Part shown: piece by piece, positions 6,039 through 9,261 of the stretch
How positions within the stretch are numbered: the stretch's first letter is position 1
Layout: the number at the start of each line of letters is the position of its first letter
Assembly: GCA_964586425.1 (NCBI GenBank)
Contig: CAZPHI010000073.1
Location: 1 to 9,261 of the forward strand
Reading direction: 5' to 3'
Source: CAZPHI01 sp964586425
Lineage (GTDB): Bacteria; Bacillota; Clostridia; Lachnospirales; Lachnospiraceae
DNA: 9,261 nt
Notes under the pieces: generated by a model
Told to the model about the DNA's origin: nothing
The model's database searches: none
What the model saw: only the letters and a program-made list of their open reading frames with translations
Position numbers and translations under genes: made by a program

Positions 6039-6796
6039 ATGAGTAATGGGATGAAAGAGCTGGCGCATCTCTACACATATGATGTTGTTAATGGCATAAA
6101 ACAAAGAAAAAGAAAATACTTTATAATGCTGCTTGCGATAACACTTGTTGCTGTGCAGTTTTGGTTGCAGATGCGAAGCTACGCCAGTGCTAAGAATATT
6201 GACGTTAAGCCTGGGTGGCTTGATTATATGATGTACATGTTTCGCGGCATGGAGGTGTATATTCCGGGTAAGGATAAGAAGTTTGAAGGCAGGGCGTAGC
6301 CGTAATTACGCGTGTTACAGACAGGTGCCGCTGGTATATTAGCAAGGTGCTTTGGAATATTACGTCAGTTATCATGATCTATGGTAGCAGTGTGTTGATA
6401 TCGCTAATATTATCTTGTGGAAGAGGCGGATTCCTATATGAGATAATGGGGAAAATGTTTTCAATCAACTTAGGTAGTGGCGTTACCGAGAGAATGCTGG
6501 CGGTAACACTTCTTTTGCTGCCATTCCTTACAGCAGTTGCGATTGGGCAGCTGCAGATGGTGCTTTCGTTGGTTATCAGTCCGATTGGAAGTATGGCAGC
6601 AGTACTTGGATTGCATGTTGCTTCTGCGTATAGCTTTCATATATGGCTGATTGGAAATTGTTCGATGATACAACGTAATAGAATTGTTATTATTGATGGT
6701 ATTACATCTACTGATGCAATAGCGTTAGATGTGGCTATAATGCTGGCTTCTATTATAGTGGGGATGGTTATTATTAAGCGAAAAGATATACTTTAA
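6039..6796 (+). pseudogene. ABC-2-type permease broken by internal deletion and frameshift
   Basis: Two adjacent frames look like the two ends of one permease. The first (start ATG 6039 with GGGTGG upstream, or GTG 6027; stop TAG 6297-6299) has an N-terminal membrane segment (FIMLLAITLVAVQFWLQ) and ends at YIPGKDKKFEGRA. The second, read in another frame from about 6287, gives VITRVTDRCRWYISKVLWN and continues through several membrane segments to the end at 6796 (stop 6794-6796), finishing IIKRKDIL, the usual permease C-terminus. In relatives known to me, about 30 residues with a membrane segment lie between the YIP..FE part and the IR...RxxWxxSKxxWN part; here they are absent and the frame changes. 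The simplest reading is a deletion of roughly 90-100 bp, not a multiple of three. A sequencing error alone would not explain the missing segment. The second part could restart at GTG 6347, but no good ribosome site is seen. Confidence 0.75.
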
Positions 6797-6831
6797 TAAT
6801 GTTAAAAATATGTAAAAATTACGTGATTGTA

Positions 6832-6860
6832 TTGAAAAGCGCTTGAAAAACATATATACT
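6832..6860 (+). promoter_or_regulatory. Promoter for the SGNH hydrolase gene
   Basis: TTGAAA (6832-6837), a 17-nt spacer and TATACT (6855-6860), each close to sigma-A consensus. The start would be near 6867, giving a leader of about 100 nt. This separates the SGNH gene from the transport locus upstream. A second TTGAAA at 6843-6848 pairs only with a poor TGTTAT. Confidence 0.7.
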
Positions 6861-6955
6861 AATAATGTTATGTCTATACAAAAGGAGAATGCAATATAGA
6901 ATTGCCTTGAATACACATAATAGAAATATGCGAGATAATCAATAAAGAATTGCGT

Positions 6956-6960
6956 GGAGG
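6956..6960 (+). promoter_or_regulatory. Shine-Dalgarno that fixes the SGNH gene start
   Basis: GGAGG lies 7 nt before GTG 6968. The longer frame can be opened from TTG 6950, but that codon lies upstream of this ribosome site and has none of its own, so GTG 6968 is preferred. Confidence 0.8.
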
Positions 6961-6967
6961 ACAAGAA

Positions 6968-8413
6968 GTGGATACTAAGAACAATGCGAGTGGAAGAACT
7001 GAACAAAGAGGAAAAAGAAGAAAAAAGAGAAAATCAGATGGTAAGATGCTTTGCATAAAACTGGCAAGTTTTGTGATTGTTGCAATGGTCGCTGTGCTAG
7101 TTGTGTATTTTGTCAGAGAAAGAATTGATGAGAAACAGCAGCAGGATAATATTCTTCAGGCTAGGGAGTCTATATCAGAAGATATTAGTGAATCAGGTGA
7201 GAATGTGTCCGAAGGTATATCGGAGGAGAGCACTGAGGATCAGACGGAAGTTGAAACTGAGGGTGAAACAGAAGCCGAGACAGAAGCTGAGACTGAAGCA
7301 GAAGCTGAGACCGAGAGTGAAACAGAAGCTCAAACGGAAGACGAAGCTGATGATACAACGAACCAGACAGAAGCTGAAACAGAACCTGAAGTTGAAACAG
7401 AACCAGAACCTGAACCAGAGCCAGTAGAGGTGATTAAGCAGATTGTACCTGAATTGAATCTTCCTAGAGGAATTGCGTGTTATGGCGATAGCATGATGAG
7501 AGGTGCTAACAGCAATGAAGCATATATCATGGCTAATGGCGAGAAGGTAGATATAAGTTATTGCACAGCACCATCTGTGCTGACAATGATGACGGGAATG
7601 ACGGCATATAATTTTGGCGTAGACGGTGAAGATTCGCATCAGATATCAGCAAGAGCTGGTGGCGATGGAATATACGTAGACAGGGATATTACACTAAGAG
7701 CTGATGAAGATGCATATGCTGTATTTGTAGATGAGAATGGATATGAACTTTACCTGAGAGATTACAGCGGTTATGGTGGTTCGGAGAATCCATACAGAAA
7801 CACTTGCTATATTAATGGATATCTATGCTTGGCCGTATATCTGGAAGATTATGAAGAAGTGGCGATTAGACTGTATACAGATGATGTGATTCAGACTAAT
7901 GAAGTGGTAGAGATTCCGGAAGGCACACCTGTTATGACAAAGTCGGCTTATGACCATGGAGGAGATATCCTCATCCTTGAGATTGGAAGTAATGGTGGCT
8001 GGGATAGCGATTATGACACTTTAATTGCTCAATATAAGGCGATTATTGATAATAATAAATGTTCTGATTATATTATAGTTGGTGATACAGATGATCCTGG
8101 TTCATCACTTGGAGATAAAAATCAGGGTGCAACAAGAGGCGATGGTTCTCTTATAGGAACAGATAATACTATGTGGGAAGACGCTTTGAGTGAGGCATTC
8201 GGTGAACATTTCTTCAATACAAGAGTATATATGCTTGAGAATGGATTGAGCGATTGTGGGCTTAAGGCTACCGAGGAAGACGACAGGAATTATGCTAGTG
8301 GTTTTATATCTTGGAGGCTTCGTTCGGATTGGACACATTTTAATGTCTATGGATATTATACCAAGGGTAAGGGAATATATCTAAAGGGTGTTGAACTCGG
8401 ATATTGGAAGTAA
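6968..8413 (+). CDS. Membrane-anchored extracellular SGNH/GDSL-type hydrolase with acidic Thr/Glu linker
   Basis: A 481-residue type II membrane protein: a very basic N-terminus (GKRRKKRKSDGK), one membrane segment (about 27-48), an acidic low-complexity linker (about 60-154) of Thr-Glu, Ala-Glu and Pro-Glu repeats, then a C-terminal hydrolase domain outside the cell. The SGNH blocks are complete: CYGDSMM with Ser175, NFGVDGEDS (block II Gly), EIGSNGGW with Asn342, and SDWTHFN with Asp454 and His457. A beta-rich insert (about 224-329) separates blocks II and III. The family includes esterases acting on acylated carbohydrates, peptidoglycan and lipids; the substrate cannot be told here, and surface polysaccharide or cell wall is a guess. 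It has its own promoter and no partner genes in the window. The start is GTG with a good Shine-Dalgarno. Confidence 0.85.
   Translation: MDTKNNASGRTEQRGKRRKKRKSDGKMLCIKLASFVIVAMVAVLVVYFVRERIDEKQQQDNILQARESISEDISESGENVSEGISEESTEDQTEVETEGETEAETEAETEAEAETESETEAQTEDEADDTTNQTEAETEPEVETEPEPEPEPVEVIKQIVPELNLPRGIACYGDSMMRGANSNEAYIMANGEKVDISYCTAPSVLTMMTGMTAYNFGVDGEDSHQISARAGGDGIYVDRDITLRADEDAYAVFVDENGYELYLRDYSGYGGSENPYRNTCYINGYLCLAVYLEDYEEVAIRLYTDDVIQTNEVVEIPEGTPVMTKSAYDHGGDILILEIGSNGGWDSDYDTLIAQYKAIIDNNKCSDYIIVGDTDDPGSSLGDKNQGATRGDGSLIGTDNTMWEDALSEAFGEHFFNTRVYMLENGLSDCGLKATEEDDRNYASGFISWRLRSDWTHFNVYGYYTKGKGIYLKGVELGYWK
7232..7423 (+). repeat. Degenerate 6/12-bp coding repeat encoding the acidic linker
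   Basis: Hexanucleotides such as GAAACA and GAAGCT recur in frame and encode alternating Thr-Glu, Ala-Glu and, toward the end, Pro-Glu pairs. The repeat keeps a steady two-codon period with many third-base changes, so it is old or constrained rather than freshly expanded. The linker would act as an extended, negatively charged spacer reaching through the cell wall. Confidence 0.85.
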
Positions 8414-8439
8414 CGTTAAAAAATAATTATAATAATTTC

Positions 8440-8468
8440 TTGACTTTTGTGCCTGATATGCGTATACT
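8440..8468 (+). promoter_or_regulatory. Promoter of the rpsL-rpsG (str) operon
   Basis: TTGACT (8440-8445), a 17-nt spacer and TATACT (8463-8468) give ten of twelve sigma-A matches, as expected for a strongly expressed ribosomal operon. The predicted start is near 8475, leaving a leader of about 110 nt before rpsL. An AT-rich stretch (8417-8439) lies directly upstream and could serve as an UP element. Confidence 0.85.
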
Positions 8469-8584
8469 AATCTAGTGTGCGTAAATTGGGCACTAATTTT
8501 TTGTGCATAAAGCGACACAAAGATTATTCAGAATGAATATTCGCAACCAAAAGATTTTATCATAATTCCGGGAGGTGAAAAAGA

Positions 8585-9004
8585 ATGCCAACATTTAACC
8601 AGTTAGTAAGAAACGGTAGACAGACATCAGTTAAGAAGTCTACAGCTCCAGCTCTTCAGAAAGGATACAACTCTCTTCAGAAGAAAGCTACAGATATCTC
8701 TGCTCCACAGAAGAGAGGTGTTTGTACAGCTGTTAAAACTGCTACACCTAAGAAACCTAACTCAGCTCTTAGAAAAATCGCCAGAGTTCGTCTTTCTAAT
8801 GGTATCGAAGTAACAAGCTATATTCCAGGTGAAGGTCACAATCTTCAGGAGCATAGTGTTGTTCTTATCAGAGGTGGTAAAGTAAAAGATTTACCAGGTA
8901 CAAGATATCATATCGTTAGAGGTACACTTGATACAGCAGGTGTTGCTAAGAGAAGACAGGCCCGTTCTAAATACGGTGCTAAGAGACCTAAAGACGCTAA
9001 GTAA
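8585..9004 (+). CDS. rpsL: 30S ribosomal protein S12
   Basis: A 139-residue S12, a protein at the decoding centre of the small ribosomal subunit. It has the longer Bacillus/Clostridium N-terminal form (PALQKGYNSLQKKATDISAP before QKRGVCT), about 15 residues more than E. coli S12. The hallmark stretches TPKKPNSALRK, EGHNLQEHSVVLIRGG and VKDLPGTRYH are present. Lys56 and Lys101 correspond to E. coli Lys43 and Lys88, the usual streptomycin-resistance sites, and both are wild type; Asp102 is the position methylthiolated in many bacteria. Codon use is strongly biased (AGA, GTT, GCT), unlike the accessory genes upstream, which fits very high expression. ATG 8585 follows GGAGGTG at 7-nt spacing. It is the first gene of the operon here, since no rpoC precedes it. 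Confidence 0.99.
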   Translation: MPTFNQLVRNGRQTSVKKSTAPALQKGYNSLQKKATDISAPQKRGVCTAVKTATPKKPNSALRKIARVRLSNGIEVTSYIPGEGHNLQEHSVVLIRGGKVKDLPGTRYHIVRGTLDTAGVAKRRQARSKYGAKRPKDAK

Positions 9005-9223
9005 GATTATTTAGTGCAGTCTGAGTGTTAATGAAGATGCTCAGGCGATGAAACATTTATTCATATTATTATAATGATAAGTGCCGGAATTAGATTTAAT
9101 CCCAGGGTTGCAGGTTTAGATATAACCGAGCACGATGCACATGGTAATAATTGTGAGTACCGATGAATTAATGACAGCTGAATAATAAAAATTCAGCAAG
9201 ACAATATTAAGGAGGGAAGAACC
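9005..9223 (+). other. Structured spacer between rpsL and rpsG
   Basis: A 219-nt untranslated gap inside the operon. Two hairpins are visible: 9019-9025 with 9040-9046 (GTCTGAG/CTCAGGC, one G-U pair, inner G-U extension), and the perfect 7-bp GCTGAAT/ATTCAGC at 9177-9183/9191-9197 with a 7-nt loop, ending 11 nt before the rpsG Shine-Dalgarno AAGGAGGG. Neither has a T run, so they are not terminators. In E. coli the corresponding spacer binds S7 for feedback control; a similar role here is only a suggestion. Confidence 0.6.
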
Positions 9224-9261
9224 GTGCCACGTAAAGGACATACTCAAAAAAGAGACGTATT
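9224..9261 (+). CDS. rpsG: 30S ribosomal protein S7 (5' end only)
   Basis: The window ends 38 nt into this gene. The first twelve codons read MPRKGHTQKRDV, the conserved start of S7 in Firmicutes, the protein that organises the head of the 30S subunit and binds the 3' domain of 16S rRNA. The start is GTG, preceded by a strong AAGGAGGG (9209-9216) at 7-8 nt spacing. The position directly after rpsL is the standard str-operon order. Confidence 0.95.
   Translation, partial: MPRKGHTQKRDV

Noticed and set aside
6889..6945. 18-codon leader frame before the SGNH gene
   Set aside because: The AAGGAG is only 1 nt from the ATG, too close for normal initiation; no other support.
6950..6967. TTG 6950 as the SGNH start
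   Set aside because: The ribosome site GGAGG lies inside this extension and serves GTG 6968.
7101..7427. Plus-strand Lys/Arg-rich frame, and the opposing aromatic-rich minus frame 7193-7639
   Set aside because: Both are alternative readings of the Thr/Glu coding repeat.
9074..9166. 30-codon frame in the rpsL-rpsG spacer
   Set aside because: No Shine-Dalgarno and no recognisable product; the spacer is better explained as untranslated RNA.

Overview
The window looks like the chromosome of a low-GC, AT-rich Firmicute, most likely a Lachnospiraceae-type clostridium. The S12 protein has the long Bacillus/Clostridium N-terminal form, Shine-Dalgarno sites are strong, promoters are close to the sigma-A consensus, and one extracellular protein has a Thr/Glu-repeat linker of the kind common in rumen and gut Lachnospiraceae. 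The genus cannot be fixed from the sequence alone.

Layout. 1-631: a non-coding tandem array of about 72-bp units. Each unit carries a terminator-like hairpin that would work on the minus strand. The array is interrupted in register by a G/T-rich block (125-306) with a possible G-quadruplex. 636-703: two copies of a different, 34-bp repeat. 727-2079 (minus): an M18 metallo-aminopeptidase whose transcription runs into the hairpin array. 2080-2291: a divergent promoter region in which both promoters read TTGCAT-17-TATAAT. 2292-6796 (plus): a signalling and transport locus made of an AgrC-like GHKL histidine kinase, a gap with a 21-bp-phased direct repeat resembling a LytTR-regulator site, an AgrA-like LytTR response regulator, a membrane protein that looks like a partial ABC permease joined to an extracellular domain, an ABC ATPase, and a permease gene that appears broken by an internal deletion and frameshift. 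6832-8413 (plus): a separately promoted, membrane-anchored extracellular SGNH/GDSL-type hydrolase with a long acidic Thr/Glu linker. 8440-9261 (plus): the start of the str operon, with a near-consensus promoter, rpsL (S12), a 219-nt structured spacer, and the first codons of rpsG (S7).

How the genes fit together. The kinase, regulator and ABC genes look like one sensory and export/resistance module: the kinase senses an external cue, the regulator probably controls its own promoter and the ABC genes behind it, and the ABC proteins act at the membrane. With one permease broken and the other chimeric, the transporter may be decaying or repurposed. The aminopeptidase, SGNH protein and ribosomal genes are separate transcription units.

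Most worth a second look: the hairpin array, the candidate LytTR site with a small unlisted reading frame in the same gap, the chimeric permease, and the broken permease. I do not see a clear-cut new defence or mobile system.
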